Positions 34,688 through 42,287 of a stretch of DNA of 64,000 nucleotides are shown here, in pieces. Position 1 is the stretch's first letter. Each line of letters starts with the position of its first letter. Source of the DNA: Sphingopyxis witflariensis (GTDB taxonomy: Bacteria; Pseudomonadota; Alphaproteobacteria; Sphingomonadales; Sphingomonadaceae); contig NZ_NISJ01000013.1 of NCBI RefSeq assembly GCF_002205635.1, positions 1 to 64,000 of the forward strand. The letters run 5' to 3'. The notes below the pieces were generated by a model, which saw only the letters and a list, made by a program, of their open reading frames with translations, was not told where the DNA came from and searched no databases. Made by a program: the position numbers and the translations under genes.

Positions 34688-34765
34688 ATGCCTAAGTGCA
34701 ATCTTTTCAGCAGCATGGCAGCCGTCTCGGCTGAGCGCTTCGGCATTCGGAGTCTGCGCACATGA
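34688..34765 (+). CDS. Putative 25-residue leader peptide upstream of the redox operon
   Basis: ATG at 34688 is preceded by a purine-rich GGGGGGATAGGG and runs 25 codons (MPKCNLFSSMAAVSAERFGI, then RSLRT) to a TGA at 34763-34765 that overlaps the oxidoreductase ATG as ATGA. This looks like a translationally coupled upstream frame. No homology is recognised and the length allows chance occurrence. Confidence 0.35.
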   Translation: MPKCNLFSSMAAVSAERFGIRSLRT

Positions 34766-37200
34766 GCGAACCCGTCAAGGTTGCGATCATCGGCTCGGGG
34801 CCTGCGGGGCTCAGCGCCGCGTCGCGCGCCGCGCAGCTTGGGCTCAGCCATGTTTTGCTCGAAAAGACTGATCATCTTTCCGACACCATCTATAAATATC
34901 AAAAGGGCAAGCATGTCATGGCGACGCCCAATCGCCTCGACCTGCGCTCCGACTGCCGTTTCGACGAAGGTGCGCGCGAGACGATCCTCGGCATCTGGGA
35001 TGAGGACGCCGCGAGCAACAAGATCAGCGTCGCCTATCACGCCGAAGTCGTCGAGGTGACGGGCGAAAAGGGCGCGTTCCAGATCAAGACCGCAAAGGGC
35101 GACATCATCGTCGCCGAGCATATCGTGCTCGCGATCGGGACCCAGGGCAATCCGAACCGGATGCGCTGCCCCGGCAACGACCTGCCGCACATCATCTATA
35201 CCGTCGACGACCCCGAGGATTTCAAGGACAAGCATATCACCGTCGTCGGATCGGGCGATGCGGGGATCGAAAACGCGCTCGGCGTCGCCGAAGAGGCGCT
35301 CGAAAACACGGTCACCATCTTGAACCGCTCGAAGGATTTCGCGCGCGCCAAGCCGAAAAATGTCTCGGACATGATGGAGGCCGGCGAGAATGGTTCGATG
35401 AGCATCCGCACCGAGACCCAGCCCAAGCTGGTCGAACCCGGCTGGCTGACGCTGGAAACCCCGACCGGCGACGAGAAGATCGAGTGCGATGTCATCGTCG
35501 CGCGCCTCGGCTCGGTCGCGCCGCGCGCCTTCGTCGAATCGATGGGGATCGAATTTACCGGCCCCGACCGCGAGGCTTTTCCGAAACTGTCGCCGACCTT
35601 CGAGACGACGGTGCCGGGCATCTATGTCATTGGTGCGCTCGCGGGCTATCCGCTGATCAAGCATTGCATGAATCAGGGCTATGACGTCGTCGAGTTTCTG
35701 AACGGCAATCAGGCGCTGACCCCCGCCGACGAAAAGGATCTGGCGGCAATCTTCGCGGGTCTGCCGCAGCAAAAATCGGTCAGCGAATGGCTGGAGTTTT
35801 TGCGGACGCGCATTCGCATCTTCGCCGACGTCTCGCCGCTGCAGATGCGCGAATTCATGCTCGATTCGAAGATCGCATTTTATCGCACCGGCGACGTGGT
35901 GTTCGAAAAGGATGAGCCGGGATCGTCGCTCTTCGCGATCGCCGACGGGCAGGCGCTGGTCGAAGTCGCGCCCGGCGTCACCGTCCCGATCGAGGAAGGC
36001 TCGATCTTCGGCGAAGTCGGTCTGATTTCGGGCCGCAAGCGCGGCGCGCGGATTCGCGCCGGTGCCGACAGCATCTTCGTCGAAGTCTCGCGCACCGCTG
36101 CGCTGAAGCTGATGGGATCGGTTCCGGGCGCCAAGCGCGTGATCAACCGCATCTCGCTCGAACGCCAGTTGCTTCAGATTTTCAAGGGCGGCCTGACCGT
36201 CGAGGATCTGGCACCGGTCGTCGACGATGCCGAGGTGATCCGCGTTCCTGCGGGCAAGGTCGTGCTTCAGGAGGGCGACGCGGGCGATGACGTCTATGTC
36301 ATTCGTTCGGGATCGATGGTCGTCGAAAAGGATATCGGCGGCAAGCCGATCTTCCTGCGCTACCTTCCCGCCGGCAGCTATTTCGGCGAAATGGCGGTGC
36401 TCAGCGGCGCGCCGCGCAATGCCACGGTCAAGGCCGCGGTGGGCAGCGAGGTCATCAAGCTGACCGGCGCGGGTTTCAAGGCCATGCTCGCGGCGCGGCC
36501 GCAAGTGCGCGAGGCGACGGAGAAAGCCGTCGCCGAGCGCGCGCAGATGAACAGCTTTATCGAATCGCGCAAAGCCAGCTATTCGAGCGCGGTCGATCTT
36601 TATTCGGACACCGCGACCTTCATCATGAAGGAAGGGTTGGGCGAGGCGACCGACGCGCTGCTGATCGACGAAAATCTGTGCGTCGGATGCGACAATTGCG
36701 AAAAGGCGTGCGCCGACAGCCATGAGGGCCTGTCGCGGCTCGATCGCGAGGCGGGAAAGACCTTCGCGCATCTGCATGTGCCGACGAGCTGTCGCCACTG
36801 CGAACATCCGCACTGCATGGCCGACTGCCCGCCGAACGTGATCCACCGCGGCCCCGACGGCGAAGTGTTCATGGAGGAAGGCTGCATCGGCTGCGGCAAC
36901 TGCATGCGCAATTGCCCCTATGGGGTGATCCGCATGGAAGCGGCGCCGCCGGAGAAGCCCAGCTTGCTGCGCTGGCTGCTCACCGGCTTTGGCCCCGGCC
37001 CCGGCGAACCCTCGCCCAAATGGACCAAGGCGAATATGCCCGAGGGCAAGAAGCCCAAGAAAATCGCGGTGAAGTGCGATATGTGCAAGGGCATCTCGGG
37101 CGGCCCCGCTTGCGTGCGCGCATGTCCGACCGGCGCCGCAATCCGCGTCTCGCCCGAGGAATTTCTGTCGATCGCGCGGCTTGAAGAGGATGCCGGCTGA
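34762..37200 (+). CDS. FAD/NAD(P)-dependent oxidoreductase fused to two cyclic-nucleotide-binding domains and a four-cluster ferredoxin domain
   Basis: An 812-residue cytoplasmic fusion. Residues 1-325 form a thioredoxin-reductase/YpdA-like flavoprotein with FAD motif GSGPAG (11-16) and NAD(P) motif GSGDAG (163-168), but without the redox CxxC of thioredoxin reductase. Residues about 350-460 and 475-590 are two CNB domains. The second has a canonical phosphate cassette, FGE at 541-543 and PRNATV with Arg552; the first is looser (FGE 417-419, Arg427). Residues 635-805 form a HybA/DmsB-like ferredoxin with 16 cysteines in four groups (640-650, 677-689, 708-718, 772-788). Electrons would pass from NAD(P)H through FAD to Fe-S clusters, gated by cAMP or cGMP. 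The next gene's ATG overlaps its stop. Confidence 0.88.
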   Translation: MSEPVKVAIIGSGPAGLSAASRAAQLGLSHVLLEKTDHLSDTIYKYQKGKHVMATPNRLDLRSDCRFDEGARETILGIWDEDAASNKISVAYHAEVVEVTGEKGAFQIKTAKGDIIVAEHIVLAIGTQGNPNRMRCPGNDLPHIIYTVDDPEDFKDKHITVVGSGDAGIENALGVAEEALENTVTILNRSKDFARAKPKNVSDMMEAGENGSMSIRTETQPKLVEPGWLTLETPTGDEKIECDVIVARLGSVAPRAFVESMGIEFTGPDREAFPKLSPTFETTVPGIYVIGALAGYPLIKHCMNQGYDVVEFLNGNQALTPADEKDLAAIFAGLPQQKSVSEWLEFLRTRIRIFADVSPLQMREFMLDSKIAFYRTGDVVFEKDEPGSSLFAIADGQALVEVAPGVTVPIEEGSIFGEVGLISGRKRGARIRAGADSIFVEVSRTAALKLMGSVPGAKRVINRISLERQLLQIFKGGLTVEDLAPVVDDAEVIRVPAGKVVLQEGDAGDDVYVIRSGSMVVEKDIGGKPIFLRYLPAGSYFGEMAVLSGAPRNATVKAAVGSEVIKLTGAGFKAMLAARPQVREATEKAVAERAQMNSFIESRKASYSSAVDLYSDTATFIMKEGLGEATDALLIDENLCVGCDNCEKACADSHEGLSRLDREAGKTFAHLHVPTSCRHCEHPHCMADCPPNVIHRGPDGEVFMEEGCIGCGNCMRNCPYGVIRMEAAPPEKPSLLRWLLTGFGPGPGEPSPKWTKANMPEGKKPKKIAVKCDMCKGISGGPACVRACPTGAAIRVSPEEFLSIARLEEDAG

Positions 37201-38081
37201 TGGCCTCTCTGTTTCAGCGCCGCCGCAACAAGGCGACCCAGACCGAGCGTATTCGCGAACGGCGCCACGAAGGCTTTCTGCGCCACGCCGACTTCCGCTG
37301 GGCGAAGATTTCGGGCGGGCTCTGTTTGCTCGTCATCATCAGCTATGCGCTGGTCGATGTCACCCCGCGCCACAATGGCGGCAGCTGGTACGGCTATACG
37401 CTTGGCACCATCGGCGCCGGGCTGATCCTCTGGCTCACCGCGCTTGGCTATCGCAAGCGCAAGATGACCAGCACCGCCTGGTCGCTGAAAGCCTGGACGT
37501 CGGCGCATGTCTATCTCGGGCTCAGCCTGATCGTTATCGGCACCTGGCACACCGGCTTCCAGCTCGGCTGGAACGTCCATACACTCGCTTGGGCGCTGAT
37601 GATGCTGGTGATCCTCTCGGGGCTTTATGGCGTCATCGCCTATGCGACCTTGCCCAAGGCATTGTCGAACAACCGCGACGAAATGACGCAGATGCAGATG
37701 CTCGAGGCGATCCGCGCCTTCGACCGGCAATTGCACGCTGCGGCGCAGCCGTTGACGCCCGAAGATACGGCGCCGGTGCTCGCGGCGCTTGAGGAAGACC
37801 CGTTTGCGGGCAGCATCGGCGCGCGCCTGTCGGGGCGCTACCCGAAATGCGCGACTGCCGCGGCGCTCCGCACCCTGTCGGCGTCGCGCAGCAGCGACGC
37901 CGAGGCGCGCGAAAAGGTTGTTGGCCTGTTGTCGCAGAAGGAAGCGGCGCTGACGCGGCTGCGCCGACATCTGCGCATCCGCGGGCTGCTTGAAATCTGG
38001 CTCTATGTGCATGTGCCGCTGACCTTCGCGCTGATCGCGGCGCTGTCGGCGCACATCATCAGCGTCTTTTTCTACTGGTAA
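37200..38081 (+). CDS. Membrane protein with two histidine pairs, probable di-heme b electron carrier
   Basis: A 293-residue inner-membrane protein with helices at about 36-54, 66-83, 100-121, 127-149 and 264-290. His103/His117 in the third helix and His271/His285 in the fifth are each spaced 14 residues, the pattern of bis-histidine b-heme ligands; His127 is also available. A charged cytoplasmic loop of about 110 residues (150-262) separates them and carries repeated Ala/Leu helices. Basic N-terminal residues suggest the N-terminus faces the cytoplasm. It starts inside the stop of the flavoprotein-ferredoxin gene and is followed 16 bases later by a decaheme cytochrome, so it is the logical membrane relay between them. 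No close characterised family is recognised. Confidence 0.7.
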   Translation: MASLFQRRRNKATQTERIRERRHEGFLRHADFRWAKISGGLCLLVIISYALVDVTPRHNGGSWYGYTLGTIGAGLILWLTALGYRKRKMTSTAWSLKAWTSAHVYLGLSLIVIGTWHTGFQLGWNVHTLAWALMMLVILSGLYGVIAYATLPKALSNNRDEMTQMQMLEAIRAFDRQLHAAAQPLTPEDTAPVLAALEEDPFAGSIGARLSGRYPKCATAAALRTLSASRSSDAEAREKVVGLLSQKEAALTRLRRHLRIRGLLEIWLYVHVPLTFALIAALSAHIISVFFYW

Positions 38082-38097
38082 GGCGGGGAGGGGAAAT

Positions 38098-40032
38098 ATG
38101 AGCTTCATCCTGCGCCGCATTTCGACGACGAAGACCGGCAAGCAAATCATCCGCGATCAGGCGCTGCCCGGCGATGTGATCACGCTGGGCCGCGACGGCA
38201 GCAATATCATCCATATCGCCGATCTGGCGGTGAACCCGCAGCATGCGACGATCACCAGCAAGGACGGACGCCATGTGCGTGTGGCGGCGCAGGAAGGACT
38301 GGGCTTCGATCTCAACGGCCGCACCCATGATGTCGCCGATATCGACAGCGCGGCGGGCGGCGAGCTGCGCTTTGGCGGGCACCGGCTGACGATCGCGCGC
38401 GAGGGTGAGAATATCATCCTGCTCGTCGAGCGGATCGACGATGTGGCGCAATCATCGAAGGATGTCGATGAGGTAAAGGCCTTCTCGCTGCAGGGCGTGA
38501 TGCTCGGCAAGCGGATGGGGGCATGGGCGTTCGGCCTGTTGATGCTGATGGCCTTCCTGATCGGGCCGATCTGGGCTTGGCACAGCTATAAAAATGTCGA
38601 TGAGCGCCCCGACGGCTACCATGCCGACAGCGCATGGCTTTCCGGCGATCTGTCGAGCGCGCACGCCAGCCTGAAAAAGGATTGCCAGTCGTGCCATGTC
38701 GAACCGTTCGTGGCGGTGACCGACAAGGCGTGCGTCAGCTGTCACACCGGCGAGCATAAGGCGATGAGCATGGCGCATGCCAATGCGCCGACCGCGATGC
38801 TGCTCGCCGCGCGCCACCCGCCGGGGGTGGGCGAAAAGATTCTCGAAGGCTTTGCCAAGACCTTCAACAAGCCGCAGGGGCGCTGCGTCGATTGCCATAC
38901 CGAGCATGAAGGCGCCGGGCCGATGCCCGCGACACCGCAGAAATTCTGCTCCGACTGCCACGACGGCATGTCGGCGCGGCTCAAGACCGCGGGGCATCCG
39001 ACGACGCTCGCCGACGCCGCCGATTTTGGCACCAGCCACCCCGAATTCCGTCCGCTCGTCCGCGCGGCGCCGGGCGCCAAGCCGACCCGCGCGCTGCCGG
39101 GCAAGGCCGTGCGCGATTTCGGCGGCCTGAAATTCCCGCACGATATGCATTTGCAGGCGACCGGCGGGGTCGCGCGGATGGCGGCGAGTTTCCGCGGCCG
39201 CTATGATTTCGGGCAAAAGCTTGAATGCAGCAATTGCCACAAGCCCGAGGCCGACGGAGTGCGGATCAGGCCGGTCGAGATGCAACGCGACTGCGCGATG
39301 TGCCACAGCCTCGCCTTCGAAACCGTCGGCGGGGTGACACGGACGCTGCGCCACGGCGAGCCGGATCAGGTCGTCGCCGACCTCACGGCTTACTATCGCT
39401 CGACCCCGCCCGCGCGGCCGCTCCAGCTGGGCGGAATGCAGCGGCGGCGCCCCGGCGCCTATGCCGAGGGGCAGGTTTATAATATCTATTTCCGCGAGGT
39501 TGCGGTGCGTCCGAGCCGCGCCGCGGATGCGGTGCGCGCGGTCTTCTCAAAGGGCGGCGCTTGCTATGACTGCCACACCGTCGTCGCGCCGCAGGCGGGC
39601 AACAGCTGGCGCGTGACGCCGGTGAACCAGACCCCGCGCTTCCTGCAAAAGGGCTGGTTCGACCATGACGCGCATAAGGAAACCGACTGCGCCGATTGCC
39701 ACACTGCCGCGATCGGCTCGAAGCAGTCGAGCGACCTGCTTGTACCGGGCCTCCGCCAGTGCCGCGATTGCCATGTCGGCGAAACCGGGGCGCGGCTGGT
39801 CAAGGTCGAAACCGCGACCGAATCGCCATGCGCGATGTGCCACGAATATCACTCGGATGGCGGCAAGCCGTGGATGCCGCCCCGCCAGCGCAAGAAAAAT
39901 GTGACCGCGATCACAGATCGTCCGCAGCGCGGCGCCTATGATGTGAGCCTGATCACAGGCCCCGAACGGCAGGGGCTTTATGACGTGACGTGGCGCACAC
40001 CGGCGCTGCACGGCGCGAGGCGAGGTGGATGA
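38098..40032 (+). CDS. FHA domain-transmembrane-decaheme cytochrome c fusion
   Basis: A 644-residue protein. Residues 1-112 resemble a forkhead-associated domain (VITLGRDGSNIIHIADLAVN then PQHATI), with Gly31-Arg32 and His49 kept but Asn46 where the phosphothreonine-contacting Ser usually is. One membrane helix (141-161) would place the FHA domain in the cytoplasm and the rest in the periplasm. The periplasmic part has ten CxxCH motifs (CQSCH, CVSCH, CVDCH, CSDCH, CSNCH, CAMCH, CYDCH, CADCH, CRDCH, CAMCH), so ten c hemes, resembling cytochrome c3/NapC-NrfB-type multihaem proteins. No catalytic-site signature is evident. It is likely the periplasmic end of the electron chain started by the two upstream genes. 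Confidence 0.85.
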   Translation: MSFILRRISTTKTGKQIIRDQALPGDVITLGRDGSNIIHIADLAVNPQHATITSKDGRHVRVAAQEGLGFDLNGRTHDVADIDSAAGGELRFGGHRLTIAREGENIILLVERIDDVAQSSKDVDEVKAFSLQGVMLGKRMGAWAFGLLMLMAFLIGPIWAWHSYKNVDERPDGYHADSAWLSGDLSSAHASLKKDCQSCHVEPFVAVTDKACVSCHTGEHKAMSMAHANAPTAMLLAARHPPGVGEKILEGFAKTFNKPQGRCVDCHTEHEGAGPMPATPQKFCSDCHDGMSARLKTAGHPTTLADAADFGTSHPEFRPLVRAAPGAKPTRALPGKAVRDFGGLKFPHDMHLQATGGVARMAASFRGRYDFGQKLECSNCHKPEADGVRIRPVEMQRDCAMCHSLAFETVGGVTRTLRHGEPDQVVADLTAYYRSTPPARPLQLGGMQRRRPGAYAEGQVYNIYFREVAVRPSRAADAVRAVFSKGGACYDCHTVVAPQAGNSWRVTPVNQTPRFLQKGWFDHDAHKETDCADCHTAAIGSKQSSDLLVPGLRQCRDCHVGETGARLVKVETATESPCAMCHEYHSDGGKPWMPPRQRKKNVTAITDRPQRGAYDVSLITGPERQGLYDVTWRTPALHGARRGG

Positions 40033-40078
40033 TGACAATGGGGCGGCTGGGACGAGGCGGCTGGAGCAGGGGACGCAC

Positions 40079-40927
40079 ATGCTGATCGCCCAGATCACCG
40101 ATCTGCATATCGGGTTCGACCCCGGCAATCCGGCGGAATATAATCGCAAGCGGCTCGACGAAGTGCTCGACGTGCTGATCGAGGGACCGAACCGTCCCGA
40201 CCTGTTGATCGCGACCGGCGATATCAGCGATCGCGGCGATGCCGACAGCTATCGCCGCCTCGCGACCGCCTTTTCGCGCTGCCCCTTTCCGGTGTGGCCG
40301 AGCGTCGGCAATCATGATCTGCGCGACAATTTTCACGAACGCTTTCCGGGTTTCGACGACGGAAATGGCTTCGTTCAATACACAATCGAGCTTCCCGAGC
40401 TGCGGCTGGTGACGATCGACACGCTCGAGGAAGGCCGCCACGGCGGCGCTTTCTGCGACATACGCGCCGCCTGGCTCGAAGCCGAACTCCAGAAACTGCC
40501 CCACAAGCCGACCTACATAATCATGCACCACCCCCCGATCGAAAGCGGGATCGAGTGGATGAACACCCATGCCGACGAGCCTTGGGTTGCGACTTTCACC
40601 AATGTCGTGCGCCGCCACGATCAGGTGCGCGGGCTGATCTGCGGCCACCTTCACCGCAGCGTGACCGTCGCGTGGGAGGGGCGCACCATCGCCATTTGTT
40701 CGTCGACCGCGCCGCAGGTTGCGCTCGATCTGCGTCCGATCGACGAAGATCGTCCCGACGACCGTCCGATGATCGTCGCCGAAGACCCCGCCTATGCGCT
40801 CCACCGCTGGAACGGGCGCGAACTGGTCAGCTTTTACGACCACGCCGGCGCGCACACGATGCTCGCAAAATATGATGCGAATTTGCAGCCGCTGGTGCGC
40901 GAGTTGAAGGCCGAGCGGCCGGGATGA
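40079..40927 (+). CDS. CpdA-like class III cyclic-nucleotide phosphodiesterase (metallophosphoesterase)
   Basis: A 282-residue calcineurin-like phosphoesterase. The dinuclear-metal motifs are complete: ITDLHIG, ATGDISDRGDAD, SVGNHDLRD, IIMHHPP and ICGHLHRS. This set and the length match CpdA-type enzymes that hydrolyse 3',5'-cAMP, although related proteins act on other phosphodiesters. The ATG at 40079 is chosen because the first metal motif begins seven residues later. It follows the decaheme gene by 46 bases on the same strand. Placing a probable cAMP-removing enzyme beside a protein with two CNB domains suggests it resets that signal. Confidence 0.85.
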   Translation: MLIAQITDLHIGFDPGNPAEYNRKRLDEVLDVLIEGPNRPDLLIATGDISDRGDADSYRRLATAFSRCPFPVWPSVGNHDLRDNFHERFPGFDDGNGFVQYTIELPELRLVTIDTLEEGRHGGAFCDIRAAWLEAELQKLPHKPTYIIMHHPPIESGIEWMNTHADEPWVATFTNVVRRHDQVRGLICGHLHRSVTVAWEGRTIAICSSTAPQVALDLRPIDEDRPDDRPMIVAEDPAYALHRWNGRELVSFYDHAGAHTMLAKYDANLQPLVRELKAERPG

Positions 40928-40940
40928 CCATGGTGGGGAG

Positions 40941-41885
40941 TTAGTACCCCAGCGTCAGGTCCACCTGCGGCGCGACGGCTTCGCCCTTGTGCCAGCGGTC
41001 CAGATTATCGAGGAAGCGCGCGGCTGCCCGCACGAACATCTTGTCCTGCGCGCGGCCCGACAGGTGCATGGTGATATGGGCGTTGTCGAGCCTCCATAGC
41101 GGGTTGTCGGCGGGCAGCGGCTCCGGGGTGGTGACGTCGAGGAAGGCCGCGGCGATTCTCTGGCTGTTAAGTGCTTCGACCAGCGCATCCTGATCGACCA
41201 CTGCGCCGCGTGCTATGTTGATCAGGGTCGCCGTAGGCTTCATCGCCGCGAGCTCGGCGGCGCCGATCATGCCGTCGGTTTCGGGGGTCGCGGGGACCGC
41301 GAGGATCACCCAGTCGAAATCGCCGAGCTTTTCGCGCCACTGGTCGGGGGTGAGCGCGTTCGGGCCGGGCGAACGGCGCACGACGGTAACGTCGACCGCA
41401 AAAGCCTTGAGCCGTTCCTCGACCAGCTTGCCGATCGCGCCATAGCCGAGCAGCAGGGCCTTCGACCCGAACAGTTCGACCTTGCCGGGTGAGTCGATCA
41501 GCCACTCGCGGCGCTCCTGCGCGCGCACGACTTCGCGATAGCCCTTAGCGACGGTGAGCATCCCCATCACGACATATTCGGCGATGGTAACAGCGTTAAT
41601 TCCGGCGCCGTTCGTCACGACCGTGCCGCGGGTCCGGAGCAGGTCGAGCGGCATACCGTCGACTCCGGCGTAGATGGAGTTCAGCCATTTCAGGTTCGTC
41701 GCGGCGCTGATGACGGTGGCCATATCTTTCTTGTCATACATGTCGAACCAGCCGATCTCGGCGGTGGGCGAGAGGTTCAACGCCTCTTCCTTCGACATGA
41801 AGAAGCGCGGCTCGACCCAGTCGGGCAGGCGGCTTTCGACGAGCGGACGGATGAGGCCCGAAAGGACGGTGACGGTCTTGGTCAT
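40941..41885 (-). CDS. D-isomer-specific 2-hydroxyacid dehydrogenase
   Basis: A 314-residue NAD(P)-dependent dehydrogenase reducing a 2-ketoacid to a D-2-hydroxyacid or the reverse. The Rossmann motif is LLGYGAIGKLVEERL. Catalytic Arg lies in INIARGAVVDQDALVEAL, Glu in DVTTPEPLPADNPLW and His in ITMHLSG. Substrate is not predictable. It converges with the phosphodiesterase gene across 13 bases and shares its strand with the small membrane protein just upstream (7-base gap). Confidence 0.9.
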   Translation of the reverse strand: MTKTVTVLSGLIRPLVESRLPDWVEPRFFMSKEEALNLSPTAEIGWFDMYDKKDMATVISAATNLKWLNSIYAGVDGMPLDLLRTRGTVVTNGAGINAVTIAEYVVMGMLTVAKGYREVVRAQERREWLIDSPGKVELFGSKALLLGYGAIGKLVEERLKAFAVDVTVVRRSPGPNALTPDQWREKLGDFDWVILAVPATPETDGMIGAAELAAMKPTATLINIARGAVVDQDALVEALNSQRIAAAFLDVTTPEPLPADNPLWRLDNAHITMHLSGRAQDKMFVRAAARFLDNLDRWHKGEAVAPQVDLTLGY

Positions 41886-41892
41886 ATATTTC

Positions 41893-42249
41893 CTACTGCT
41901 GAAATGCGTGCCAGCCTGCCCAGGCGAGCGGAACGAGGCCGATCAAATCGACTAGAGCGATGGTGCCAAGTGCTGCGGGGCGCCCGTATATGACGTAGAG
42001 AAACAGGAAACTGAGCATGCTGATCGCTGCCAGCAGGGTTGCCAGCTTGCGTCCGCCGGGATCGAAAGCCGCCCAGATACACGCAATGAACACCGCGAAA
42101 AACAGCGCCGCACGGTGATGCATGAACAGGAGCAACGGGCTGTCGGGCGCGACGCCGTAAAGCCGCGTGATCAGCGCCGGCCGGAACAGCGCGAGCGCCG
42201 GAACCAGATGGACAAGAGCGACGAGGAGCCAGCAGATCAGTTGCGACAT
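41893..42249 (-). CDS. Small four-helix membrane protein, unknown function
   Basis: A 118-residue hydrophobic protein with four predicted helices (ICWLLVALVHLVPALALF, AALFFAVFIACIWAAF, LATLLAAISMLSFLFLYV, ALGTIALVDLIGLVPLAW). A His-His-Arg lies before the second helix. No family is recognised with confidence. It lies between cysS and the dehydrogenase, 38 bases after cysS and likely co-transcribed. Confidence 0.7.
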   Translation of the reverse strand: MSQLICWLLVALVHLVPALALFRPALITRLYGVAPDSPLLLFMHHRAALFFAVFIACIWAAFDPGGRKLATLLAAISMLSFLFLYVIYGRPAALGTIALVDLIGLVPLAWAGWHAFQQ

Positions 42250-42287
42250 GCAACGAAGCTAGCACCCCGCGAAGCCGGAACAAGCCT

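Noticed and set aside
34762-35800. Thioredoxin reductase
   Set aside because: The flavoprotein domain lacks the CxxC redox centre, and the fusion to CNB and ferredoxin domains points to a different electron acceptor.
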